From Streptomyces sp. BK239 (GTDB lineage Bacteria > Actinomycetota > Actinomycetes > Streptomycetales > Streptomycetaceae), in NCBI RefSeq assembly GCF_004217285.1, contig NZ_SHKS01000004.1, positions 62,001 through 126,000 of the forward strand: a stretch of DNA of 64,000 nucleotides, read 5' to 3'. Positions within the stretch are counted from its first letter, which is position 1. Every line of letters starts with the position of its first letter. The notes beneath the pieces were generated by a model. The model ran no database searches. It had not been told where the DNA came from and saw nothing but the letters and a program-made list of their open reading frames with translations. A program made the translations under genes and the position numbers. Shown here piece after piece: positions 16,918 through 24,716 of this stretch.

Positions 16918-18336
16918 CTCGTGGTGGCGACGTGGAGCGTCGCGGTGTCGTTCCGGCGGAGCGGGGCAGTGCACGCCACGGTGATCTTTCGCGCGCATGT
17001 TCCCGGCGACAGTGGGTGTTCGGGCTTCTAAGGTGATCGTCATGCAGCTTCGGTACGCCTATCGGTTGTACCCCGACACCGTCCAGCAGGCCGCGTTGGC
17101 GAGGGCGTTCGGGTGTGCGCGGGTCGTGTTCAACGACGCCGTGCGTGCCCGCGAGGACGCCCGCAGGGCCGGGCAGCGGTTTCCGACGGCCGGTGAGCTG
17201 TCGAGGAAGCTGATCACCGAGGCGAAGCGGACAGCCGGGCGGTCCTGGCTGGGGGAGGTTTCCGCGGTGGTGCTCCAGCAGTCCCTGCGGGACGCCGAGG
17301 CCGCGTACAAGAACTTCTTCGCCTCCCTCAACGGCTCCCGCAAGGGCCCGAGACTGAGAGCGCCCCGCTACAAGTCGCGCAAGGACGGCCGGCAGTCGAT
17401 CCGGTTCACCGCCAACGCCCGCTGGAGCATCACCGGCAGCACCGGCCAGGGCCGTCTGAGCCTGCCGAAGATCGGGGCGGTGAAGGTGAAATGGTCCCGC
17501 CCACTGCCCGTCACACCGTCATCGGTCACCGTCGTCAGGGACGCCGCGGGCAGATTCTTCGCCTCCTTCGTCATCGACACCGACCCCGCCGCCGACGCCG
17601 CCCGCATGCCGCAGACCGACCGCACCGTCGGCATCGACCTCGGCCTGACCCACTTCGCGGTCCTCTCCGACGGCACGAAGATCGACTCCCCGCGCTTTTT
17701 GCGGCGCGCGGAGAAGAAACTGAAGAAGGCCCAGCGGGAGCTGTCCCGCAAGCAGAAGGGATCCAAGAACCGGGCCAAGGCCCGCCTGCAAGTCGCCCGC
17801 GCCCACGCCAAGGTCACTGACGCGCGCCGCGAGTTCCACCACCAGCTCTCCACCCAGCTGATCGCCGAGAACCAAGGGATCGCCGTGGAGGACCTGTCGG
17901 TGACGGGACTGGCCCGCACCAGATTGGCCAAGTCCGTGCACGACGCCGGCTGGTCATCATTCATCAGCATGCTCGCGTACAAGGCAGAACGGTACGGGCG
18001 CACCCTGGTCAAGATCGGCCGGTTCGAACCGACCTCCCAGACCTGCCACGCCTGCGGCACCGTGGACGGGCCCAAACCCCTGAATGTGCGGGAATGGACC
18101 TGCCCCGCGTGCGGCACCGTCCACGACCGTGACCACAACGCCGCGATCAACATCGAGACGGCCGCCGGACTGGCGGTATCGGCCTGCGGAGCGCCGGTAA
18201 GACCGGGAGCGATCCCGGCACAGCGCGAAGAAACAGGAAGCCACGGATTCCCGACCGGAGACCGTGCCGCGTAGCGGCACGGCAACCGGTCGAGAAGGCC
18301 AGAATCCTCGTCCCTTCAGGACGAGGAGCACGTCAA
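16879..18336 (+). mobile_element. IS200/IS605 (IS1341-type) element carrying tnpB only
   Basis: About 1.46 kb inserted inside a DUF5829-like gene. It carries a single tnpB and no HUH transposase (tnpA), so it would need TnpA in trans. The left end follows TTCAT (16874-16878), a candidate target and TAM motif. The right end has a strong hairpin (18306-18326) and then GTCAA near 18332-18336. No target-site duplication is evident, in keeping with the family. The exact borders are uncertain by a few bases. Confidence 0.7.
17042..18274 (+). CDS. tnpB: TnpB, RNA-guided nuclease of an IS200/IS605-type element
   Basis: A 410-residue OrfB/TnpB protein. It opens with the typical LRYAYRLYPDTVQQAALARA helix segment. 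The RuvC residues look intact: Asp199 in VGIDLGLTHFAVL, Glu283 in GIAVEDLSVTGLA, and Asp362/Asp364 in HDRDHNAAINIE. The zinc ribbon has two CxxC pairs (Cys335/338 and Cys354/357). An intact nuclease ancestral to Cas12 is therefore predicted, able to cut DNA guided by an RNA from the element's right end. The ATG at 17042 follows AAGG and is preferred over ATG 16997. A lysine-rich helix (residues 223-245) fits nucleic-acid binding. No tnpA is nearby. Confidence 0.92.
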   Translation: MQLRYAYRLYPDTVQQAALARAFGCARVVFNDAVRAREDARRAGQRFPTAGELSRKLITEAKRTAGRSWLGEVSAVVLQQSLRDAEAAYKNFFASLNGSRKGPRLRAPRYKSRKDGRQSIRFTANARWSITGSTGQGRLSLPKIGAVKVKWSRPLPVTPSSVTVVRDAAGRFFASFVIDTDPAADAARMPQTDRTVGIDLGLTHFAVLSDGTKIDSPRFLRRAEKKLKKAQRELSRKQKGSKNRAKARLQVARAHAKVTDARREFHHQLSTQLIAENQGIAVEDLSVTGLARTRLAKSVHDAGWSSFISMLAYKAERYGRTLVKIGRFEPTSQTCHACGTVDGPKPLNVREWTCPACGTVHDRDHNAAINIETAAGLAVSACGAPVRPGAIPAQREETGSHGFPTGDRAA

Positions 18337-18354
18337 CTCTCGGACGACTACCGC
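18200..18354 (+). ncRNA. Candidate omega RNA (reRNA) of the TnpB element, with guide
   Basis: In TnpB systems the guide RNA is transcribed from the tnpB 3' end through the right end of the element. Here the right end has an eight-base hairpin CCTCGTCC / GGACGAGG (18306-18313 and 18319-18326, loop CTTCA). A short tail then leads to the border near 18336. The adjacent host bases from about 18337 would be the guide. The 5' boundary is not determined. Confidence 0.5.
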
Positions 18355-18687
18355 ACCCATCTGATGCGTGACGTGACCGCCGTGCACCTCGCGGTCACCG
18401 AGGGCGACCTGGCCGACACCGTGCCGCTGCTGCGGGCCGGCGGGTTCGCCGTCCGGCGCCTGCCGGGCGGGGGCGTCGTCGCGGAGCACGGCGGCACCAC
18501 GATCCGCCTCGACGTCGTCCCGCGCGAACAAGCGGGACTGCGGCGGGTCGACATGTCCCTCAACGGCCCCGCGAAGACCCGGCACGTGGAGCGGCTCGGC
18601 CACTCCACCCTGACCGTCGGCCCCGGCAGCCACGCCGTCTGGACGTTCGCCCCCAACGGCGTTCGCCAAGCCCTCTCAGCCGGGTAG
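18338..18687 (+). pseudogene. DUF5829-like gene, 3' fragment
   Basis: Immediately right of the TnpB element the sequence reads LSDDYRTHLMRDVTAVHLAV and continues to a stop at 18687. This is the C-terminal glyoxalase-like part of the DUF5829-type protein whose N-terminus ends at about 16870. The two fragments together give only about 210 residues. From memory full-length relatives are longer, so part of the middle may also be missing. An internal ATG at 18364 could start a 107-residue product without a ribosome site. A strong hairpin terminator follows. Confidence 0.65.
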
Positions 18688-18691
18688 GACA

Positions 18692-18722
18692 GGGCCGCCG
18701 TTCGGATCAGCCGAGGCGGCCC
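18692..18722 (+). terminator. Hairpin terminator after the DUF5829-like fragment
   Basis: GGGCCGCC (18692-18699) pairs with GGCGGCCC (18715-18722), and an inner TCGG / CCGA pairing shortens the loop. Confidence 0.65.
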
Positions 18723-18820
18723 TTCAGGTGATTGCCGCGCGCCTCGTGGGCGGGCCGGCCGTCGCAGGGGTACGGCGATTCAGCAGAGGACGAACGCTGA
18801 TTGCCGTGAGGAGCGTGGAC

Positions 18821-19105
18821 ATGTACGCAGCAGTGCGGCGGTACGAAGGGGTGACCGACGCCGCCGAGGCGGCTCGGCTCGTGAACGAGGGGTTCGTGCC
18901 GCTCATGCAGCAGGTCTCCGGATTCGTGGCCTACTACTGGATCGACGCCGGTGACGGGGTGATGGTCTCCACCAGCGTCTTCCGGGACCGGGCCGGCGCC
19001 GATGAATCGATCGCCAAGGCCGCGGACTTCGTACGGGACAACCTCGCGGCGCTGCTTCCCAACCCGCCGCAGGTCGTGGCCGGCGAGGTGGTGGCCTCCG
19101 CGTGA
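18821..19105 (+). CDS. Small antibiotic-biosynthesis-monooxygenase-like (ABM-fold) protein
   Basis: A 94-residue protein. The segment MYAAVRRYEGVTDAAEAARL followed by SGFVAYYWIDAGDGVMVSTSVF and an ADESIAKAADFVRDNLAALL helix fits the dimeric ferredoxin-like alpha/beta barrel of ABM-type proteins. Members include small monooxygenases and heme- or thiol-related proteins of unknown role. The ATG at 18821 has GAGGAG at 18808-18813 with seven-base spacing, which rules out the longer reading from 18728. It stands alone between the DUF5829 remnant and a WD-repeat-like gene. Confidence 0.75.
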   Translation: MYAAVRRYEGVTDAAEAARLVNEGFVPLMQQVSGFVAYYWIDAGDGVMVSTSVFRDRAGADESIAKAADFVRDNLAALLPNPPQVVAGEVVASA

Positions 19106-19175
19106 CGGCCGCCCCGGCCGAATCCACTTGGGCGAGACCCGAGTGAGCTGGGATCGTGGCTGTGTGTGGAAGTGG

Positions 19176-19805
19176 ATGAAGAAGGAAGCCCCGGCCGGTC
19201 CGCAGGACCCGGAGCCGGGGCTTTCCTCGTACCAGCGGGAGATGCGGGACCGGCTCCTCGCGGCCCCTGTGCTGCCGGCCCCCGAGCCGTGGCGCCGGGT
19301 CGTGTGCTCGGCGGTGGGCGGACTTCTCGGGATCGGGTTCGCCTCGCACCCCGGCGCCGGCCACGACATGGTGATGGTCGTCTCGCACGACGGCCACGGT
19401 CTGTTCGACGCCGTCACGGGGGAGAGGATCGCCCGGGACCGGGACCCCGCCCCCGAGGACAGCACCCCTGACGGGGCGGCCGACCTGTCGTGCCCCGGCC
19501 TGGGCCCCGTCGTCGGAAGCAGGGTGCACATCGCCGGGCTCTACGGGGGCGGGCTGCACACCACGACCGCGGACGGCTGGACCGTGGAGGTCGTCGTCCC
19601 CGCGTGGCCGCACGAACGCGTCCTGCTCTCCCGCGACGGCGGCCTGCCGCACGCCGGTCGGCACGGCGGCGACTGGTGGCACGTCTTCCACTGCGACCAC
19701 TCCGAGATGCGAGCCGTCGGCTTCTCACCGACGGGGCAGACCCTCGCCGTCGCGACGAGCAGCGACCTCTCGCTGTGGACCCGCAGGACGGACGGCGGTC
19801 TCTGA
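19176..19805 (+). CDS. Hypothetical protein with a WD40-like C-terminal repeat
   Basis: A 209-residue protein of unknown function. The C-terminus (AVGFSPTGQTLAVATSSDLS followed by LW) matches a single WD40-type blade. Two earlier stretches, around GHDMVMVVSHDGHGLFDAVTG and GSRVHIAGLYGGGLHTTTADG, could be diverged blades. One protein with two or three blades cannot close a propeller, so it may be a partial or oligomeric propeller. ATG 19176 and GTG 19143 are both possible starts with weak ribosome sites. The stop lies 11 bp from the end of the convergent Mrr-TerD gene. Confidence 0.7.
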   Translation: MKKEAPAGPQDPEPGLSSYQREMRDRLLAAPVLPAPEPWRRVVCSAVGGLLGIGFASHPGAGHDMVMVVSHDGHGLFDAVTGERIARDRDPAPEDSTPDGAADLSCPGLGPVVGSRVHIAGLYGGGLHTTTADGWTVEVVVPAWPHERVLLSRDGGLPHAGRHGGDWWHVFHCDHSEMRAVGFSPTGQTLAVATSSDLSLWTRRTDGGL

Positions 19806-19816
19806 GGCGATGCAGT

Positions 19817-21877
19817 TCACTCCACGTCGACGCCGAAGTCCCGCACGAGTTCCTCCAGGCCGCCCGGGTAGCCCCTGCCGCCCAGGACGAAGTCCCAGTC
19901 GCCGTTCGCCCTGCGGCGGAAGGAGCCGAGGACCAGGGCCGTTTCGCCTGGCCGGCCGTCGGAGACCTCCAACTGCCCCAGTTCGGTCAGGGCGGGGTCG
20001 AGGAGGCGGATGCGGGCGTCGGTGAAGCCGGAGAGGTCGGCGTCCGGGTCGACCTCGGGGTCGACGGCGGCCACGAGCACGAACCGGTCGGCCTCGGCCG
20101 GCAACCCCTCGAAGGAGACGCAGACCGCGGCCTTGTCGGGCGCCGTGGCTGGCAGGGCGCGCACCGAACCGTCCGGTGTCGCCGGGTTGTTGAAGAAGAC
20201 GAAGTGATCGTCGCTGAGAACGCGGTTGCCGCGGCAGACGAGAGCGCACACGTCCAGCGCGACGCGTCCGGTCCACGACATGCCCAGGACGTTGTAGTCC
20301 GGCGGCAGTTGGGCGTCCGGCGGTGAAGGGGACGGCTGCACGCCGGCCTGCCGGCCCCCGTCGCCGAGCCGCCCGCTCAGTCCATGACGATGCAGCAGGT
20401 CGACGAGCTCCGCTCCCGAGACCAGTTCCAGCGGCTTGCCGTTGGCGAAAGTGTGCGAGCCGGGGCCGAACCCCGAAGTCGTCACCAGGACACCCTTGTT
20501 GGCACCGGTGTCCTGCACCGTCCCGTACAGGTCGCGCACGGCGGTGGGCGGAACCGTGTTGCGGTAGCGCTTCACCTGGACGACGATCTTGCCGCCCCGT
20601 ATCGGCGTCGGATCCAGCGCGTCGACGTCCACGCCGCCGTCGTTGGAGCGCTGGGTGGTCACCGCCTGCATGCCCATCGCGCGGAAGAGGTCGGCCACCA
20701 GGCCCTCGAAGGCGACCGGATCCATCGCGAACAGGTCCGGTTCCTCGCCGCCGCCGTGGGCGACGACCGGGTTGCCGACCTCCTGCGGCCGACGGCCCGG
20801 CCGTACGGGCGTGAGCTGGTCCGGCCGGGCCGACAGCTGTCCGCGCAGCGCGTCGGCCAGGCAGCTGCCGGCGTCCACCTGGGCCAGACGCAGGTCCCGG
20901 AAGGAGGAGCGCGCGGCCATGACGGTCGAGAGGAAGATGTGGCCCGGGCGGCCCGTCGTCGGATCGTGTCCGTCGACGAACCCGTTCAGGGCCACCGATT
21001 CGAGCACGCCCTGGTCGTCGGCCGCGAAGAGCTCGTGGAGGACGAGCAGCACGCACTGCGCCAGCACCTCCCGGTACAGAGCGCGTCGCCGGCTCACCGG
21101 GCGGGGCGTCTCCTTGTACTGGTCGGTCGCGGCCGTCCACTTCACGGACTTGGTCTCGGGGACGACCGTGTACGGGGGCAGGTCCCAGTCGAGCACCAGC
21201 TGCCGGGCCGCCGGGTCGTAGGCCGCCGCGACCTGGCGAGGAAAGGCCTCGGGCCACGCGGTCGAGGCGTACAGCGCGGCGGAGAAGTACTCGACGACGG
21301 ACTCGGGGTCCCCGCGCCGCACCCCGTCGGTGACGGCGGTGACGGCGGCGTTGTGCCGTCGCACCTCGGCCAGCCGGGCGTCGGCCCACTGCTGGTACTC
21401 CCGCTGGTAGGAGGCCAGTTGACGCTGCCGTTCGGCCTCGGCGGCCTGGGCGGCGCGCCAGTCGTGCTCGAAGCGCGCCTGCGCGTCGGCCTGGGCCTGC
21501 GCCCGGCGACTCGCGCTCCAGCCGCCCTGCGCCTGGTAGTGGTGGAACTTCGGCATGGGCACGGGGTGCGCCAACGGCCCCGGGGCGAAGGGCTGTACGT
21601 CCTCCGCCCGCAGGAGGGCGCAGGCCCGGAAGGGAGGGGCCTGGCAGCCCGTGACGAGGAGGCCTTGCAGGGAGGCGACCTGCGCGTCCAGTTCCTCCGT
21701 GCGCCGCACCGCCTCCGCGTGCCGGTACTCGCGGTGGCTCTGCACGGCCCGCCGCTCGTAGGCGCGCGTCTGCTGCTCCTGAAGTCGTCGCCGTCTGGCT
21801 TCGGCGTCCAGTTGGCGTTGCTGCTGCCGCTGCATCTCGGCCCAGACGCCGACGAAACCAGTAGAGCGACGACTCAT
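19817..21877 (-). CDS. Coiled-coil / Mrr-type restriction nuclease / TerD fusion protein
   Basis: A 686-residue protein with an unusual domain chain. Gln- and Arg-rich coiled coils span residues 12-65 and 120-175. A middle alpha/beta region of unknown type covers residues 185-345. An Mrr-type nuclease core at 385-490 has Glu391, Asp417 in DGGVDVDA and the Q-x-K pair Gln434/Lys436 in VVQVKRY. A complete TerD domain at 527-686 ends in WDFVLGGRGYPGGLEELVRD. The catalytic residues look intact, so DNA cleavage is likely. TerD domains bind calcium and belong to tellurite/stress response systems, where nuclease links have been proposed. The ATG at 21877 follows GGGGAGGG. A phage-defence or DNA-damage role is inference. 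Confidence 0.88.
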   Translation of the reverse strand: MSRRSTGFVGVWAEMQRQQQRQLDAEARRRRLQEQQTRAYERRAVQSHREYRHAEAVRRTEELDAQVASLQGLLVTGCQAPPFRACALLRAEDVQPFAPGPLAHPVPMPKFHHYQAQGGWSASRRAQAQADAQARFEHDWRAAQAAEAERQRQLASYQREYQQWADARLAEVRRHNAAVTAVTDGVRRGDPESVVEYFSAALYASTAWPEAFPRQVAAAYDPAARQLVLDWDLPPYTVVPETKSVKWTAATDQYKETPRPVSRRRALYREVLAQCVLLVLHELFAADDQGVLESVALNGFVDGHDPTTGRPGHIFLSTVMAARSSFRDLRLAQVDAGSCLADALRGQLSARPDQLTPVRPGRRPQEVGNPVVAHGGGEEPDLFAMDPVAFEGLVADLFRAMGMQAVTTQRSNDGGVDVDALDPTPIRGGKIVVQVKRYRNTVPPTAVRDLYGTVQDTGANKGVLVTTSGFGPGSHTFANGKPLELVSGAELVDLLHRHGLSGRLGDGGRQAGVQPSPSPPDAQLPPDYNVLGMSWTGRVALDVCALVCRGNRVLSDDHFVFFNNPATPDGSVRALPATAPDKAAVCVSFEGLPAEADRFVLVAAVDPEVDPDADLSGFTDARIRLLDPALTELGQLEVSDGRPGETALVLGSFRRRANGDWDFVLGGRGYPGGLEELVRDFGVDVE

Positions 21878-22066
21878 GTGCTGCGGGCCCTCCCCGTACT
21901 CGACAGCCGAAGCCAATTGGTTGTCCCCACAACCACTCACGGCGAAACGACTCCGACCAGCGACCAGGGCCTCTCGCACCCGCCCGGCGGGACCGCTCCG
22001 GCAGGCCGAACGCTCACGTGCGGGCACGCGTACGACGGGGGATGCCCCCTCCTGCGCCGCCGCCCG

Positions 22067-22246
22067 CTATGCCGCCCTGACCACGTCGCCCCGCACGGCC
22101 GCCGCCCACTCGACGACCAGCAGTTCGTACTCGGACCGGTCCTCGGCCGACAGACTGCCGCCGGTGCGCTGCCACAGCGCACGGATCTGCTCGTTCACCT
22201 CGGAGGCGGAGCGCACGGAACCACGGACCACGGAACTGGGGGACAT
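22067..22246 (-). CDS. Small conserved-looking protein, 59 residues
   Basis: A short gene with ATG at 22246 and TAG at 22067-22069. The product is hydrophilic and helical, with the recognisable core SASEVNEQIRALWQRTGG and a C-terminal EYELLVVEWAAAVRGDVVRA helix. Codon use shows the strong third-position G/C bias of its neighbours, which supports a real gene. It lies between uppP (107 bp upstream on the same strand) and the Mrr-TerD gene. Its role is unknown. Confidence 0.7.
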   Translation of the reverse strand: MSPSSVVRGSVRSASEVNEQIRALWQRTGGSLSAEDRSEYELLVVEWAAAVRGDVVRAA

Positions 22247-22353
22247 GGCGACAGCCTAGGGGCAAGCGCTGACAGTGCGCTACCGAACGGCTACGCAGAC
22301 CGTATGTCCTCGGTCACGGCCCCACCCGCTCGCCGGGGAGTCCTGGCCGGGAC

Positions 22354-23229
22354 TCAGCCCGCCGACTCCGCCGCGTGCGGACTGAGCGCGCCCATGGCGA
22401 CCAGGACGATGATGACTATGCCGAGCACCACCCGGTAGTACACGAACGGCATGAAGGACTTCGTGCTGATGAACTTCATGAACCAGGTGATCACGGCATA
22501 TCCGGACGCGAAGGCGATCACCGTCGCGAACGCCGTCGGGCCCCACGCCACGTGGCCGCCCTCCATCGCGTCCTTGAGCTCGAACGTGCCCGAGGCCAGC
22601 ACCGCCGGGATGGCCAGCAGGAAGGAGTAGCGGGCCGCCGCCTCGCGCTTGTAGCCCATGAACAGGCCGCCGCTGATGGTGGCGCCGGAGCGGGACACGC
22701 CGGGGATGAGCGCGCAGGCCTGGCAGAGACCGAAGATCAGGCCGTCCTTCACGCCCAGGTTCTCCAGCCCCTTGCGCTGCTTCGGCGCGCGGTGGCGGCC
22801 GCCCTTCTCGTCGCGTGCCGCGAGCCGGTCCGCGACGCCGATGACTATGCCGACGACGACGAGCATCGTCGCGGTGATCCGCAGATCGCGGAACGGCCCC
22901 TCGATCGCGTCCTTGAGGGTGATGCCGAGCACGCCGATGGGGATAGAGCCGACGATCACCAGCCAGCCCATCTGGGCGTCGTGGTCCTTGCGCATCTCCT
23001 TGTCGAAGAGCGACCGGGACCACGCTGACAGGATCCGACCGATGTCCTTGCGGAAGTAGATCAGCACCGCGGCCTCGGTGCCGATCTGCGTGATCGCGGT
23101 GAAGGCGGCGCCGGGGTCCTCCCAGCCCGAGAAGGCGGCGGTCAGCCGCAGGTGCGCGCTGGAGGAGACGGGGAGGAACTCGGTCAGCCCCTGGACGAGT
23201 CCGAGGATGAGGGATTCAAACCAAGACAT
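22354..23229 (-). CDS. uppP: Undecaprenyl-diphosphatase (BacA-type)
   Basis: A 291-residue integral membrane enzyme that recycles undecaprenyl diphosphate to the carrier lipid for cell-wall synthesis and confers bacitracin resistance. Both active-site motifs are present: LTEFLPVSSSAHL near residues 15-27 and PGVSRSGATI in the second half. About eight membrane helices are visible. The ATG at 23229 begins the conserved MSWFESLILG segment; an earlier in-frame start adds 14 non-conserved residues. A basic loop (GRHRAPKQRKG) is cytoplasmic. It is transcribed away from the Gfo/Idh-PmoA-cupin operon. Confidence 0.93.
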   Translation of the reverse strand: MSWFESLILGLVQGLTEFLPVSSSAHLRLTAAFSGWEDPGAAFTAITQIGTEAAVLIYFRKDIGRILSAWSRSLFDKEMRKDHDAQMGWLVIVGSIPIGVLGITLKDAIEGPFRDLRITATMLVVVGIVIGVADRLAARDEKGGRHRAPKQRKGLENLGVKDGLIFGLCQACALIPGVSRSGATISGGLFMGYKREAAARYSFLLAIPAVLASGTFELKDAMEGGHVAWGPTAFATVIAFASGYAVITWFMKFISTKSFMPFVYYRVVLGIVIIVLVAMGALSPHAAESAG

Positions 23230-23558
23230 GAGGTTACGGAGTCCAAGTGCCGATCGGGGGGCGGCGGACACGGCGGGCCGCCGCGCGCGCGGTGATCAAG
23301 GGGGTGTGTCAAGGGCAGCGTAGCGCCCCCGGGTGACAGACCCGGCACAGGGGTTTCGGGGCGGGCGGCGCGGGGGATAGGCGCGGCGCGGTTGAGCAGG
23401 GCGGACGTGTTGACCGGCCAGGGGGCCGACGCATAGTTTGCTGGCTGAATGAAAGCGCTTGCTGTGCGAGTGGGGCGACCCGCTCGCCCAGTGGGTCGAC
23501 CCGTTCGCCCGGTCGCTCGGTTGTTCGGTCGTTCGTCTGAGGAGTGCTGATCACGCAC
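23230..23558. other. Divergent intergenic region, uppP to catabolic operon
   Basis: About 330 bp without a gene. Besides the promoter and palindrome near 23410-23463, it contains two 16-base near-copies, CGACCCGCTCGCCCAG (23476-23491) and CGACCCGTTCGCCCGG (23497-23512). They are 21 bp apart and lie in the leader of the operon. I see no small gene with a ribosome site. Confidence 0.5.
23410..23463 (+). promoter_or_regulatory. Promoter with LacI-type operator for the Gfo/Idh-PmoA-cupin operon
   Basis: TTGACC (23410-23415) and CATAGT (23432-23437) are spaced by 16 bases. The palindrome AAGCGCTT (23453-23460), in the context GAAAGCGCTTGC, matches the core of LacI/GalR-family operators and sits just after the likely start of transcription. 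Confidence 0.55.
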
Positions 23559-24716
23559 ATGTCCCCATCCGCTCCGCTCGCCGGCCGCCGCATCCGCGCC
23601 GCCGTCATCGGCACCGGCGCCATCGCCCGAGGCTCCCATCTGCCCGCGCTCGCCCAGCTCGCCGCGGAGGGGGAGACCGAGGTGGTCGCGGCCGTCGACA
23701 TCGATGCCGCCGCCGTCGAGGCCTTCTGCACGGAGGGCGGGATCCCGCACGCCTACACCGACCTGGAGCGCATGCTCGCCGAGCAGCGGCCCGACCTCGT
23801 CACCATCTGCACCCCGCCGACCCTGCACCGCGCGCAGAGCGTGGCCGCGCTCCGCGCCGGGGCCTGGGTGTGGTGCGAGAAGCCCCCGGTGCCGACCCTC
23901 GCCGACTACGACGCCGTGGCGGCCGAGGAGGGGACGAAGGGCGGTCCGTACGCCTCGATCGTCTTCCAGCACCGGTTCGGGTCCGGCTCCCGGCACGTAC
24001 GGCGGCTGCTCGCCGAGCAGGCCCTCGGCCGGCCGCTCGTGGCGCACTGCCAGACCACCTGGTACCGCGACGCCGCCTACTACGCCGTCCCCTGGCGCGG
24101 CCGTTGGCACACCGAGGGCGGCGGCCCCGCCATGGGCCACGGCATCCACCAGATGGACCTGCTCCTGGACCTGCTCGGCCCGTGGAGCGAGGTGCGCGCC
24201 ATGGCGGGGCGGCTCGTCCACGACGTGGAGACCGAGGACGTCTCCACCGCCCTGGTCCGCTTCGAGAACGGGGCCATGGCGACGATCGTCAACAGCGTCC
24301 TCAGCCCCGACGAGGTCAGCCGTATCCGCATCGACTGCGAACTGGCCACCGTCGAGCTCACCCACCTCTACGGCCACTCCAACGCCGACTGGCGCGTCAC
24401 CCCCGCCCGGGACGTCCCCGGCGACCGCGCCGCCGCCTGGCAGGACTTCGGCGCTGACGTGCCCAGCTCGCACCTGGCGCAGCTGCGTGAGCTGGTCGCG
24501 AGCATGCGCGCCGGGGAACGGCCGCGCAGCAGCGGCGCCGACGGGCGCACCAGCCTGGAGCTGATCAGCGCGCTCTACAAGGCAGCGTTCACGGACGTGA
24601 CGGTGAAGCGGGGCGAGATCGGCCCCGGCGACCCCTTCTACACGGCCCTGCACGGCGGCGCCCCCGGCTGGGCGCCCGCAGCCGCCCCCGCTGCCGCCGA
24701 GGAGGTCTCCGCATGA
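23559..24716 (+). CDS. Gfo/Idh/MocA family oxidoreductase (operon gene 1)
   Basis: A 385-residue NAD(P)-dependent oxidoreductase. The Rossmann motif is AAVIGTGAIARGSHLPAL and the catalytic-region motif is CEKPPVPTLADYD, the family EKP. A conserved GGGPAMGHGIHQMDLLLDLLG segment with Asp and His follows. ATG 23559 is given as the start; a GTG at 23544 is nearer to GAGGAG but overlaps it, so the start is uncertain. It is the first gene of three with four-base overlaps. With a PmoA-like protein and a cupin downstream and a LacI-type palindrome upstream, it probably acts on a sugar or polyol. Substrate unknown. Confidence 0.88.
   Translation: MSPSAPLAGRRIRAAVIGTGAIARGSHLPALAQLAAEGETEVVAAVDIDAAAVEAFCTEGGIPHAYTDLERMLAEQRPDLVTICTPPTLHRAQSVAALRAGAWVWCEKPPVPTLADYDAVAAEEGTKGGPYASIVFQHRFGSGSRHVRRLLAEQALGRPLVAHCQTTWYRDAAYYAVPWRGRWHTEGGGPAMGHGIHQMDLLLDLLGPWSEVRAMAGRLVHDVETEDVSTALVRFENGAMATIVNSVLSPDEVSRIRIDCELATVELTHLYGHSNADWRVTPARDVPGDRAAAWQDFGADVPSSHLAQLRELVASMRAGERPRSSGADGRTSLELISALYKAAFTDVTVKRGEIGPGDPFYTALHGGAPGWAPAAAPAAAEEVSA

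Noticed and set aside
20384-22438. A 684-codon open frame on the plus strand
   Set aside because: It is antisense to the Mrr-TerD gene and the 59-codon gene, lacks a ribosome site, and has no recognisable domain.
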